A DNA stretch of 64,000 nt. Source: an uncultured Bacteroidales bacterium (GTDB lineage: Bacteria > Bacteroidota > Bacteroidia > Bacteroidales > UBA932). The position numbers were made by a program, and so were the translations under genes. Position 1 is the first letter of the stretch. Each line of letters opens with the position of its first letter. Location of the stretch: assembly GCA_900320185.1 (NCBI GenBank), contig ONRD01000003.1, forward strand, positions 97,916 to 161,915. The letters are read 5' to 3'. Positions 16,495 through 25,791 of this stretch are shown piece by piece. The notes beneath the pieces are model-generated. The model saw only the letters and a program-made list of their open reading frames with translations, made no database searches and had not been told where the DNA came from.

Positions 16495-18507
16495 ATGAAA
16501 CCATATTCATTCCTGCTGTCCGCCGCGCTGTCCGCCGCGCTGTCCGCAATACTTGTCTCCTGCACGGGATCTCCCGGAAGGACGGATCTGAAAGAGCCGG
16601 TCATTGTCACCCAGGTGCCACTGGGCTACCTCGACGACAGCACCAGGCAGACTTATCTTGACGACCTCCGCAACTCGGGAGTGTCGGTCGTGCTGGTTTC
16701 CCTTGAAGACGTATTCTGCTCAGGTGCCGAAAGGGACAGCCTTATGGCCAGGCTCGGACGCGCCATCCGCCTCTTCGAAGGTGAGGGTTACGAGGTCGGA
16801 GTCTGGACCAATACCCTCGGGTACGGCTATCCCCGTCCGCAGCTGGACACCCTTGTTCCCGGCATAAGGTATCTGACCAGCTTCGAGGGAAATACGGGGA
16901 ATGCAGTCTGCGCCACGGACAAAGGGTTCCTGGAACTGATGAAGGACAACGTCAGGGATTTCGCCAGGGCGGGGGCCAGGTTCATCCTGATTGACGACGA
17001 CCTGGTCCAGGGAGTGCGTCCGGGCTTCGCCTGCGTGTGCGAGGGCCATCTCGCCCTCCTGAAGGAGGCGACGGGCAGGGATTTCACCAGGGAGCAGGTG
17101 CGGGACCTCTTTACGGGGGACCCGTCCGCTGAGAGGACCGCCTATATGGACATATTGGGCGGAAGTATGGAGGATTTCTGCAGGGGCCTGCGCGAAGCGG
17201 TGGACGAGGTGGATCCTGGAATCGTTATGTCGATCTGTTCAAGCTACACCCATTTCGACGCGGAAGGAGTTGATATGGAGGAAATTGCACGGCTTCTTGC
17301 AGGCAAGGGGCACACTCCGTTCCTGAGGCTGAGCGGGGCTACGTACTGGCCGGTGGTGGCACCGAGGTTCCCAGGCGAGACCCTTGGGGACGTCCTGGAT
17401 TTCGTGAGGATGCAGACGGGGTGGTTCCGAGGACGCGGAGTCGTCCTGTTCGACGAGAACGACCCCTATCCGAGGAAGTCGGACATCGTCCCGGAAGAGT
17501 GGTGCGAGATCTACGACAAGGTGATGATGGCCGGCGGAGGCGTCAACCGCCACAAGTATATGTGCTGCTACACGCCCCAGGACCCCGACCGTGCCTATGT
17601 GGAGGCCCATCTCTCGGACAAGGACGACGACCCGGTGCTTCTGGATATGTTCGCCGGTACGTCTCCTTGCGGCTTCCGCGTGTGGAATGCTGAACACCTG
17701 GTCCGCGAGACCACCCTTCCCGATGAATATCCCGGGAACTACCAGATGATGGTCCGCGCCTCACATTCAGCCGCCGCAGTCTTCCTCGGGGCGAACTCGA
17801 TACCCGCCTGTTTCGAAGGCAAGGGCTTCCCCGGCATCGTATTCGGCGACCAGGCCCGCCTCCTGCCTCCCGGAGCGGCCGGTCACGGCCTTGTCCTCGA
17901 CGTCCCGGCCGCGCTGGCGCTCATTTCGAAAGGAATGGACGTGGGACTGGAAAGGGCCGTACCCTTGCAAATGCCTGAATATGAGATATTCGGCACCGAC
18001 ACCGTGGCGTTCGGAGCCGCTGGGGGGACCTTCTTCGGCCTGGTCCCTCGCGAGGATGCGGAAGCGGAGGTGATAAGTTCCTTCGTCTCAGGCGGGGAGG
18101 TGGTCCCTTCCTGCCTGCTTTGCAGGACCAGGGACGGGCTGTTCGCAATCTATGGCTGGGACGGCTACGACCAGTTGTTCCGGCAGCCCAGGAATTGGGG
18201 TGGCGGCCACCGGGCCGCGCAGTTGAAGGAACTGTACCGCCGTATGGCCGGAGGGGAGTCCCTTGACGCCGCCATTTCCGGGACAGACGGCTTGTATATG
18301 CTTGCGGCCCGCTCCTCCGACGGCGGCAGGCTGTCGGTCCTTGTGTGCAACCCGTCTGACAAAGCCGCCCCGGAACAGGACCTGGAAGTCCCTGAAGGGT
18401 GGGTTCCGGCGAGGTCCCTGCGCACGGAGGTTTCCGCGGAACCGGGAGGGTTCCGCCTCCCGGAGATCCCGCCTATGGGGTGGTGCGCCGTCGAACTGAA
18501 AAAGTGA
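16495..18507 (+). CDS. Lipoprotein with glycosidase-like TIM-barrel features
   Basis: A 670-residue predicted lipoprotein with lipobox ILVSC at about residue 23. The signal peptide contains a perfect coding repeat (LSAALSAALSA). The N-terminal half alternates beta/alpha segments with DDD (ILIDDDLVQGVRPGF, about residue 165), CSSYTHFD and VLFDENDPYPR, as in (beta/alpha)8 glycosidases whose acidic residues sit at strand ends. The C-terminal part resembles the GH42-like trimerisation and beta domains. I cannot name a CAZy family; an outer-membrane or periplasmic polysaccharide role is inferred. Downstream, the DUF1846 gene has its own -7 box. Confidence 0.6.
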   Translation: MKPYSFLLSAALSAALSAILVSCTGSPGRTDLKEPVIVTQVPLGYLDDSTRQTYLDDLRNSGVSVVLVSLEDVFCSGAERDSLMARLGRAIRLFEGEGYEVGVWTNTLGYGYPRPQLDTLVPGIRYLTSFEGNTGNAVCATDKGFLELMKDNVRDFARAGARFILIDDDLVQGVRPGFACVCEGHLALLKEATGRDFTREQVRDLFTGDPSAERTAYMDILGGSMEDFCRGLREAVDEVDPGIVMSICSSYTHFDAEGVDMEEIARLLAGKGHTPFLRLSGATYWPVVAPRFPGETLGDVLDFVRMQTGWFRGRGVVLFDENDPYPRKSDIVPEEWCEIYDKVMMAGGGVNRHKYMCCYTPQDPDRAYVEAHLSDKDDDPVLLDMFAGTSPCGFRVWNAEHLVRETTLPDEYPGNYQMMVRASHSAAAVFLGANSIPACFEGKGFPGIVFGDQARLLPPGAAGHGLVLDVPAALALISKGMDVGLERAVPLQMPEYEIFGTDTVAFGAAGGTFFGLVPREDAEAEVISSFVSGGEVVPSCLLCRTRDGLFAIYGWDGYDQLFRQPRNWGGGHRAAQLKELYRRMAGGESLDAAISGTDGLYMLAARSSDGGRLSVLVCNPSDKAAPEQDLEVPEGWVPARSLRTEVSAEPGGFRLPEIPPMGWCAVELKK

Positions 18508-18571
18508 CAGGCGACGGAAAAGACTATTGCGAAAATGCCCGGCCGATGAAGGGAGGTAACGACTTTTTCGT

Positions 18572-18579
18572 TATCTTTG
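18572..18579 (+). promoter_or_regulatory. -7 box of the DUF1846 gene
   Basis: TATCTTTG matches TAnnTTTG and lies 25 nt upstream of the ATG at 18605. No clear -33 TTTG is seen at the usual spacing. Confidence 0.5.
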
Positions 18580-18604
18580 TAACCCGTATTCAAGACATTG
18601 CACG

Positions 18605-20104
18605 ATGAAATACGGATTTGACAACGAGAAGTATCTGAAGATCCAGTCAGAGCACATCAAGCAACGGATCGCCACCTTCGGCGACAAACTTTACCTGGAA
18701 TTCGGCGGCAAGCTTTTCGACGACTATCACGCAAGCCGCGTCCTCCCCGGATTTGAGCCGGACAGCAAACTGAAGATGTTGATGCAGATGAAAGACGATG
18801 CGGAAATCGTCATAGTCATCAGTGCGGTTGACATCGAGAAGAACAAAGTGCGCAGCGACCTGGGCATAACCTACGACGTGGATGTACTCCGCCTTAGGGA
18901 TGAATTCATGGACCGTGGCCTCAGCGTCAACAGCGTGGTGATCACCCATTTCAACGGCCAGTCAAGTGCGGAAGCCTACCGCAAGCGCCTGGAAGGCATG
19001 GGGATCAAGGTCTATTACCATCACACCATAGAGGGATACCCCCACAATGTCGCCCTCATCGATTCGGACGAAGGCTTCGGCAAGAACGACTATGTCGAGA
19101 CCTCCCGCCCGCTCGTCGTGGTTACGGCTCCCGGCCCCGGGAGCGGCAAGATGGCCGTCTGCCTGAGCCAGCTCTACCAGGAGAACAAGAGGGGAGTGAA
19201 GGCGGGATATGCCAAGTTCGAGACGTTCCCCATATGGAACCTTCCCCTCACCCATCCGGTCAACCTGGCTTACGAGGCGGCCACGGCCGACCTGGAGGAC
19301 GTCAACATGATCGATCCGTTCCACCTGGAGGCCTATGGGAAGACGGCCGTCAACTACAACCGGGACGTGGAGATATTCCCGGTGATGAACGCCCTTTTCG
19401 AGGATATCTACGGCGAGTCGCCCTACAAGTCCCCGACGGACATGGGCGTGAACATGGCCGGATTCTGCATAAGCGACGACCCGGTCTGCCGCGAAGCCTC
19501 CCTCCAGGAGATCATCCGCCGCTACTATACCGCGATCTGCAATTTCGCGGACGGCAAGGCCACCGAGAACGAAGTGGGCAAGCTGAAACTGCTGATGAAA
19601 AAGGCAGGCATAACCACCGACTACCGCCGTTCCACGGTCGCCGCAAGGGAGAGGATGGAGCGTTCTTCGGTGCCAACGGCTACAGCTGCCATCGAACTTG
19701 AGGACGGAACAATCCTGACTGCGGAAACCAGCCCGCTGCTGGGACCCAGCGCCGCCCTTCTGCTCAACGCCCTGAAGCATCTGGCCGGAATCGCCCACAA
19801 CGTCAAGCTCATTCCCCAGACGATGATAGAGCCCATCCAGAAGACGAAAGTCACTTACCTGCATGGCAAGAATCCCCGCCTGCACACTGACGAGGTCCTG
19901 GTCGCCATCTCCATGATGAGCCTTCTGGACGAGAACTGCAAGCTTGCCCTTGAGCAGCTTCCGAAACTGGCCGGCTCCCAGGTCCACTCTACTGTGATGC
20001 TGAGCGAGGTAGACCGGAAGTCTTTCAAGAAGCTGGGTGTCGGACTCACCTGCGACCCGGTCAAGAAACTGATCGTGAGCCGCAAGGAAGAAGAAGAAAT
20101 CTAG
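18605..20104 (+). CDS. DUF1846 domain-containing protein
   Basis: A 499-residue cytosolic protein matching the DUF1846 family along its length. Recognisable stretches are the N-terminal GFDNEKYLKIQSEHIKQRI, the nucleotide-binding-like loop TAPGPGSGKMAVCLSQLY (about 174-192), and DMGVNMAGFCI (about 280). Length is normal for the family. The Gly-rich loop implies phosphate or nucleotide binding, but the reaction is not known to me. It converges with the transglutaminase gene, leaving 8 nt between the stops. Confidence 0.9.
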   Translation: MKYGFDNEKYLKIQSEHIKQRIATFGDKLYLEFGGKLFDDYHASRVLPGFEPDSKLKMLMQMKDDAEIVIVISAVDIEKNKVRSDLGITYDVDVLRLRDEFMDRGLSVNSVVITHFNGQSSAEAYRKRLEGMGIKVYYHHTIEGYPHNVALIDSDEGFGKNDYVETSRPLVVVTAPGPGSGKMAVCLSQLYQENKRGVKAGYAKFETFPIWNLPLTHPVNLAYEAATADLEDVNMIDPFHLEAYGKTAVNYNRDVEIFPVMNALFEDIYGESPYKSPTDMGVNMAGFCISDDPVCREASLQEIIRRYYTAICNFADGKATENEVGKLKLLMKKAGITTDYRRSTVAARERMERSSVPTATAAIELEDGTILTAETSPLLGPSAALLLNALKHLAGIAHNVKLIPQTMIEPIQKTKVTYLHGKNPRLHTDEVLVAISMMSLLDENCKLALEQLPKLAGSQVHSTVMLSEVDRKSFKKLGVGLTCDPVKKLIVSRKEEEEI

Positions 20105-20112
20105 GCCGGGCC

Positions 20113-22713
20113 TCAGAGTTTCGCAAGGGCGCCGATGATCTGGTCGCCAAGGCCGATCGTGTAGCCTTCCGAGGAAAGGAAAACCCTGTTGAACGTGTCT
20201 GCAATGAGGAAATACGGGGTCTGCCTTCCCTTGGTCGCTCCGTCCGGGGTAATCCCGAACCGGACGTTGGAAGGCAGTCTGTCTGAATATTCCTTCATCC
20301 AGTCGTAGCCGTCCTCGGTGGTCAGAAGCAGGATGGTCCTGCCCCATTTCTCGAGATCTTCCTTCGCGGCCGCCAGGTCGTTCAGCGCATGGACGGAAGG
20401 TTCGTGACGCGGTGTGAGGAAACCGATGACGTACACACCTCTGCCGGTGGTGGAAAGCACGGACACCGGTTCCTCGCCGGGAGCCTTCCTGTACCTGGTT
20501 TCGGAATCGAACTCCCCGATTACCGGAAGCTTCCCTTCCGGGATCCTGACCACGAGTTCGAGGGTGGTGGTCTGACCCTCCTCCACCGAGAAGAACTGCA
20601 TCCGCACCGGAACGCTTCCGTCGGAAAGGCGGTTCCCGCTCACGAGGACATATTCCCCGGCATCGAGCGCCGTCCCGTCCTTGAACACGTTTTCCCAGCT
20701 GACGCCGCCTCCCATGTCGACCTGTCCTTCATCGAAGGTAAGGAGCCTGGTCCTGCCGTCCTCGATCTTGCTTATTGTGAAGTTGGTGTAGTAGCCGGGG
20801 TTCTTGAGGAAGGAAGCCTGCCTGTAGGTGAGTACAAGACGTCCCTTGGGAGCATTCTCCTGCACGCCGGATTCGAAATCCACATCCTGCCACTCGCCGT
20901 CGGTCCTGTACTGGATCTTCCCGGTGACCGGATCCTTGCGGGCATCGATTCCCAGGGTACGGGCAAGGGCGACGAAGAATATGTTGCGGGAGCGGACGTC
21001 CGCGTAGCCGGCCTTCCAGACGCCGGCGGGAGACATGGGGATCTTCCATGCCTTCAGGTCGCGGTCCAGCTTGATGTTTTCCCTGACCCATGAGACGAGG
21101 CGGGAAGGATCGGACAGGGCCTCTTTCTGTTCCCGGGAAAGGTTAGCGTTGAAGAAAGACTTGTAGGGACTGAGGAACTCGTTCTCGATCCTCGGGCAAA
21201 GGATGGCCGTGCTGTCGAGATAGCTGTCGTCCAGGATTTCCCTTGTCACGTCTTTCAAGTCCTTGCGGCTCAGTGAAAGCAGGAGGTCGGTAGCCCGTTT
21301 GTCCGGATGGTCCCTGAGGAATTGTTCGATCACGCTCCTGTTCCCTGCCGCCATCGCGGCCAGGTCGCCTTCCAGGGTTCCGTCCCTCTGGGCGAAGGTT
21401 GCCATGTAGGCCTTGCGGACGGCATCTTCCCCGGCGGTCCTCCGGGCGTTTTCCTGACGCTGTTCGTCAGTTACTTCGGGGAGGTTCACTTTCTCCGGCG
21501 GGGGGACTATCATAAGGTCCTGGGGAGCCGTGGAAAGGCTGTCGGAAAGGACGACACGGACCTCGCTGTCCGTGCCGAAAGACACTTTGGACCATCCGCA
21601 CCTGCCGTCCTTCGAGGCCCATGCCAGCATGTCTCCCTTCCCAGCGGTGAGGAAGGTCCTGCCTTCCCTGTCGGTGTACTTTGAAAGCGCCGGGTAGAAT
21701 TCAGCGTAATTGTAGATCCTGAAGTCGACCAGCGCGCTGTCCACAGGGTTGCCGTCCGTGTCAGTGACCAGGAAGTCGACCCTTGCGGTTTCGGCATAGT
21801 TGCCGATGAGGTTGATCTCCGTGAAATTCGGACCTTCCATGACTTTCTCTTCCGGTCCGTCGTACCGCCCGAAGGCCCGGGTGTGCATCAGCAGTCCGCG
21901 GCTTGCGGGAGCATTGAACCATCCCAGGTTGAGAACGGGTTCGGGTTCGCAGGCGCCCATGAAATACCACTGTCCGTCGGCCCAGGCTTCCACCCATGCG
22001 TGATTGTCGTCCGAATGCGCCCAGCGCGGGGTGTAAACTTGCCTTGCAGGGATTCCTACGGCCCGCAGGGCGGCTACGCAGAAGGTGGCTTCTTCGCCGC
22101 ATCGGCCGAGGGAGCTCTTGATGCAGGCCAGGGGAGACAGGGTCCTGGCATCCGAAGGCTGGTAGGTCAGCTTTTCATGGCACCAGTGGTTGACCTCGAG
22201 CACGGCTTCCTTCATGGTCAGGCCTTCAAGCCTTGGCTTGATCTCCCTGTAGAAGACGACGCGCGAGGAATCGAGGTTTTCATTGTTCACCCGCAGGGGA
22301 AGCACGAAATGCCTGAAGAGCCTTTCAGGAACTTCCCAGCCCATTTCTTCCTGGGCCTTGAAGGACGAGCGGACGTTCCTGAGGTAGAATTCCGTAGGAT
22401 AGTCGGTCATGTCTGCAAGAGGCATGTACGCATAGAGGAACTCCAAAGCCTCGAACTCCTTGGCTGTCAGGAGACTTTCCTCTGCCGGGACGTCTACTCC
22501 GACGAGTTCCCTGCCTTTTGGATCGACCATGAAGAAGTTCTTGAGGGAATCGGCTTTCGCCAGCCTGTCCTTCAGGTCGGTCTCGACAGTCTTCCGGTAG
22601 GAGGGGTCCGTGATGAAATGGTTGACGTCGCAGGACGACAGTGCCAGGAAAGCGAAGAGGACGGAGGGCAGCAGCGCTGCCAATGCGTTCATCCTGTTGG
22701 GGAAACCTTTCAT
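20113..22713 (-). CDS. Transglutaminase-like lipoprotein with thioredoxin-like C-terminus
   Basis: About 866 residues from the ATG at 22713; an ATG at 22692 would also leave the lipobox (LALSSC) intact, while far-upstream frame extensions cross the divergent promoter region. The transglutaminase core is at about residues 185-260, with the catalytic Cys in LGRCGEEATF and the His in DDNHAWVEAW. A second, degenerate protease-like repeat follows at about 590-690. The C-terminal 110 residues (VYVIGFLTPRHEPSVHALNDL onwards) look thioredoxin-like but lack a CxxC pair. Probably periplasmic or surface-anchored; the substrate is unknown. It is divergent from the GH125 gene. Confidence 0.8.
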   Translation of the reverse strand: MKGFPNRMNALAALLPSVLFAFLALSSCDVNHFITDPSYRKTVETDLKDRLAKADSLKNFFMVDPKGRELVGVDVPAEESLLTAKEFEALEFLYAYMPLADMTDYPTEFYLRNVRSSFKAQEEMGWEVPERLFRHFVLPLRVNNENLDSSRVVFYREIKPRLEGLTMKEAVLEVNHWCHEKLTYQPSDARTLSPLACIKSSLGRCGEEATFCVAALRAVGIPARQVYTPRWAHSDDNHAWVEAWADGQWYFMGACEPEPVLNLGWFNAPASRGLLMHTRAFGRYDGPEEKVMEGPNFTEINLIGNYAETARVDFLVTDTDGNPVDSALVDFRIYNYAEFYPALSKYTDREGRTFLTAGKGDMLAWASKDGRCGWSKVSFGTDSEVRVVLSDSLSTAPQDLMIVPPPEKVNLPEVTDEQRQENARRTAGEDAVRKAYMATFAQRDGTLEGDLAAMAAGNRSVIEQFLRDHPDKRATDLLLSLSRKDLKDVTREILDDSYLDSTAILCPRIENEFLSPYKSFFNANLSREQKEALSDPSRLVSWVRENIKLDRDLKAWKIPMSPAGVWKAGYADVRSRNIFFVALARTLGIDARKDPVTGKIQYRTDGEWQDVDFESGVQENAPKGRLVLTYRQASFLKNPGYYTNFTISKIEDGRTRLLTFDEGQVDMGGGVSWENVFKDGTALDAGEYVLVSGNRLSDGSVPVRMQFFSVEEGQTTTLELVVRIPEGKLPVIGEFDSETRYRKAPGEEPVSVLSTTGRGVYVIGFLTPRHEPSVHALNDLAAAKEDLEKWGRTILLLTTEDGYDWMKEYSDRLPSNVRFGITPDGATKGRQTPYFLIADTFNRVFLSSEGYTIGLGDQIIGALAKL

Positions 22714-22739
22714 GATGATCAGTGATTGAGTACCAGGTA

Positions 22740-22747
22740 CAAATATA
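22740..22747 (-). promoter_or_regulatory. -7 box of the transglutaminase gene
   Basis: TATATTTG on the minus strand matches TAnnTTTG, 26 nt upstream of the ATG at 22713. In the same gap the plus strand has TAACTTGC at 22775-22782, a weaker candidate -7 box for the divergent GH125 gene. Confidence 0.55.
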
Positions 22748-22804
22748 ACAATTCGATTTGACAAAGGATTTTCGTAACTTGCAAAACTTTTATCAAAGCA
22801 GAAC

Positions 22805-24235
22805 ATGAAGCCCAGAATCCTCAGACCAGAACTTTTCGTCCTCATCCTTGCCGGGATCCTTGCATGCCAGACCGACGCCAAGATACCTCCTTCGCAGAGG
22901 CCGCAGCCCGACGGGAGGCTTTTCGTCTCCAGGGCCGTGGAGGACAAGATCGCCAGGGTGGACTCCGTCCTGACGGACCCTTACCTGAAATGGATGTTCT
23001 CCAACTGCTACCCGAACACCCTGGACACCACCGTCCATTACGGCAAGGACGAAGACGGGAACGACCGGACCTTCGTCTACACCGGAGACATCCATGCCAT
23101 GTGGCTCAGGGATTCAGGGGCCCAGGTCTGGCCATATGTGGGGCTCTGTGCCTCCGACGAGTCCCTGAGGCATCTTGTGGCCGGAGTCATCAACTGCCAG
23201 TTCGACCTGATGGCGACGGACCCTTTCGCCAACGCCTTCAACGACGGACCGACTGGCGAAGGATGGCATGAAGACCGGACGCCGATGAAGCCGGAGGTGT
23301 TCGAACGCAAGTGGGAAATCGATTCCGACTGCTATCCCATCAGGCTCGCCTATGGCTACTGGAAGGCGACCGGAGACGAAAGCATATTCGGACCGAAGTG
23401 GCTCAAGGCCATCAGGTGCGCCCTGGACACGTTCAAGGACCAACAGCGTAAGGACGGCCGGGGATCCTACCGCTTCGAAAGGAAGACGGAGCGGGCCACC
23501 GACACCAAGGGCAACGGTGGATGGGGCAACCCCGTCAAGCCGTGCGGGCTCATCGCTTCTTCCTTCCGTCCATCCGATGACGCCACCACTTTCGAATTCC
23601 TCATCCCGGACAATTTCTTCGCGGTGAGCTGCCTGAGGAAGGCCGCCGAGATACTTTCGGCCGTCAACAAGGATGAGAAGACAGCGGCCGAGTGCACTGG
23701 GCTTGCAGACGAGGTGGAGGCTGCCATCCGTGAACATGCGGTGGTGGGCCATCCCAAGTACGGGAAGATCTATGCTTTCGAGGTGGACGGCTTCGGCAAC
23801 GCCTACCTCATGGACGATGCCAATGTCCCGAGCCTCCTCTCGCTTCCCTACATTGCGGACGTGCCGGTCGACGACCCGGTTTACCAGAACACCAGGCGCT
23901 TCGTCTGGAGCGAGGACAACCCGTGGTTCTTCAAGGGAAAGGCAGCCGAAGGGATCGGCGGGCCCCACATCGGTTTCGACATGGTCTGGCCGATGAGCAT
24001 CATGATGAAGGCCTTCACTTCCACGGACGACGGAGAGATACTCCGCTGCCTGGACGTCCTTGTGAACACCGATGCAGGAACAGGGTTCATGCATGAATCC
24101 TTCAACAAGGATGATCCTTCGGACTTCACCAGAAGCTGGTTCGCCTGGGCCAACACCCTTTTCGGTGAACTTGTCGTCAAGTTGTACGACGAGGGGAAAG
24201 TGGACCTCCTCAATTCCGTGAAGCGAAACAAGTAG
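22805..24235 (+). CDS. GH125 exo-alpha-1,6-mannosidase lipoprotein
   Basis: A 476-residue predicted lipoprotein (lipobox GILAC, Cys21) of the GH125/DUF1237 family, inverting exo-alpha-1,6-mannosidases that trim mannans and N-glycans. Family landmarks are VYTGDIHAMWLRDSGAQVWPY (about 96-116), the acidic stretch EIDSDCYPIRLAYGYW, GGPHIGFDMVWPMSIM and HESFNKDDPSDFTRSWFAWAN near the C-terminus, where the catalytic acids are expected. The product would be in the periplasm or at the surface. The SGNH-MBOAT operon starts 11 nt downstream, so the two may be co-transcribed. Confidence 0.92.
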   Translation: MKPRILRPELFVLILAGILACQTDAKIPPSQRPQPDGRLFVSRAVEDKIARVDSVLTDPYLKWMFSNCYPNTLDTTVHYGKDEDGNDRTFVYTGDIHAMWLRDSGAQVWPYVGLCASDESLRHLVAGVINCQFDLMATDPFANAFNDGPTGEGWHEDRTPMKPEVFERKWEIDSDCYPIRLAYGYWKATGDESIFGPKWLKAIRCALDTFKDQQRKDGRGSYRFERKTERATDTKGNGGWGNPVKPCGLIASSFRPSDDATTFEFLIPDNFFAVSCLRKAAEILSAVNKDEKTAAECTGLADEVEAAIREHAVVGHPKYGKIYAFEVDGFGNAYLMDDANVPSLLSLPYIADVPVDDPVYQNTRRFVWSEDNPWFFKGKAAEGIGGPHIGFDMVWPMSIMMKAFTSTDDGEILRCLDVLVNTDAGTGFMHESFNKDDPSDFTRSWFAWANTLFGELVVKLYDEGKVDLLNSVKRNK

Positions 24236-24246
24236 GCACCAGGCTG

Positions 24247-25791
24247 ATGAAACCGGGCAAGATACTCCTGTTTTTCCTGTCTGTCTTTGCAGTCCTTTTC
24301 GTCCTGTGGTATTTCTTTCCGGCGGAAGGCGTGGAGGTGGGCGGTCTCACGTTGAGGTTCCCCTGCTACGAGTCCCGGCTCGGAGACCTTCGGGAAGGAG
24401 GAGAGGCCGTGGATGTGGATTCGGTCCTTGTCGCAATGCACGAGGACGAGGCGAGGCTCGAAAGGATGAAGGACTCGCTCGACACTTTCCTTGAATACCT
24501 TCGGAGCAATGTCGGCAGCATAGTCCTTCCGGGAGACGATCCTTCTTTCCTGGATTCGCTGTTTGCCGCGCTTGAAAGTCCTTCGGACTCAGGCCGGGTG
24601 GTGAGGATCATGCATTACGGAGATTCCCAGCTGGAGATGGACAGGATTTCCGGGACCTTGCGCCAGAAGTTGCAGGAACGGTTCGGAGGTTCCGGGCCGG
24701 GGATGGTGCCGATGATCCAGCACATAGCTTCGGTTTCGGTGCGCCAGGGCGCAGGCGGGTCCATAGGGAGATATTCCTGCGTGGCGGACACGCTTGCCAG
24801 CTACGATTCCCGTCACCATTACGGAATCATGACCCAGTTCGTGAAAGTCAGAGGTGGAGGGACCTTCACCTTCAGGAAAAGCGACCATGCCCTGGCAAAG
24901 GAGCGTGCGAAGGAGATCTCGAGGGTCTCGGTGCTGTTCGGTTCAAGTTCTCCTGCTTTCACCCTCACCCTGAGATGTGACACGCTCGAGCGTACGGAGG
25001 TGCTCGATTCCGCCGTTTCCGGCACATCGCTGGTGACCTGGACACTTCCCGGGAATGTCGAAAGGGGTACGCTCACCTTCAAAGGGTCGGCGGAGGTCTA
25101 CGGGATCATGCTTGACGGCCCGGGCGGGATTACCGTGGACAACCAGGCCATCAGGGGCTGTGCGGGAGACATATTCACGAGGATAGACTCGACCCTCATG
25201 GCGGAGAATATGCGTCTGGCCGGCACCGGTCTGGTCATCCTCCAGTACGGGGGCAATGCGATGCCCGGGATAGGTTCCACCCAGGCCATCACGAAATATG
25301 TCGACAGGATGCAGGCCCAGATGGATTATTTCAAGAAGGTGGCTCCGTGGGCCAGGATCCTGTTCGTGGGACCCGCAGACATGTGCAAGAGCGTGAACGG
25401 GCGGCTGGTGACCTGGCCCAGGCTGGAACAGCTCAACGATTCGCTGAGGACAAGGTGCCTCAGGAACGGGGTAGCCTATTGGGACACTTTCAGGGTCATG
25501 GGAGGAGCCGGCTCCATGCGTGGCTGGGTCAGCCACAACCCTCCTCTCGGCGGGCCCGACTACATCCATTTCACCTCCAGGGGCGCGGACGAGATCGGAG
25601 AGTCCCTGGCAAAGGCAATCACCAGCTTGTATGACTACTATTGCCTCCGCAGGCAGGTCTCCGGGACCGGACAGGTCTCCGTGGACGGGCAGGTTTCCCC
25701 GGACGGACAGGTTTCCTCGGACGGACCGGCTTCCGGGGACGGGCAGGTTTCCGTGGACGGACAGATAGAAGAGGAGGTTCCCGATGCGTAA
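24247..25791 (+). CDS. SGNH-hydrolase-like membrane-anchored protein with hexapeptide repeat tail
   Basis: A 514-residue protein with an N-terminal membrane anchor (residues 5-25) and a soluble periplasmic part. It has a GDSL-type block I (IMHYGDSQLEMDR, about 120), a central beta-rich insert, and late VSHNPPLGGPDYIHFTSRG containing the Asp-x-x-His pair (DYIH, about 438). These features mark an SGNH/GDSL acyl-transfer or esterase fold as found in sugar O-acetylation systems. The tail carries six 18-bp repeats encoding GQVSxD units. It overlaps the next SGNH gene by 8 nt. Confidence 0.8.
   Translation: MKPGKILLFFLSVFAVLFVLWYFFPAEGVEVGGLTLRFPCYESRLGDLREGGEAVDVDSVLVAMHEDEARLERMKDSLDTFLEYLRSNVGSIVLPGDDPSFLDSLFAALESPSDSGRVVRIMHYGDSQLEMDRISGTLRQKLQERFGGSGPGMVPMIQHIASVSVRQGAGGSIGRYSCVADTLASYDSRHHYGIMTQFVKVRGGGTFTFRKSDHALAKERAKEISRVSVLFGSSSPAFTLTLRCDTLERTEVLDSAVSGTSLVTWTLPGNVERGTLTFKGSAEVYGIMLDGPGGITVDNQAIRGCAGDIFTRIDSTLMAENMRLAGTGLVILQYGGNAMPGIGSTQAITKYVDRMQAQMDYFKKVAPWARILFVGPADMCKSVNGRLVTWPRLEQLNDSLRTRCLRNGVAYWDTFRVMGGAGSMRGWVSHNPPLGGPDYIHFTSRGADEIGESLAKAITSLYDYYCLRRQVSGTGQVSVDGQVSPDGQVSSDGPASGDGQVSVDGQIEEEVPDA
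25652..25764 (+). repeat. Six tandem 18-bp coding repeats
   Basis: Six consecutive 18-bp units (25652-25669, 25670-25687, 25688-25705, 25706-25723, 25724-25741, 25742-25759) plus a 5-bp start of a seventh. They encode variants of the hexapeptide GQVSxD at the C-terminus of the first SGNH protein. The repeat keeps reading frame, so copy-number changes by slippage would alter tail length only. Confidence 0.95.
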
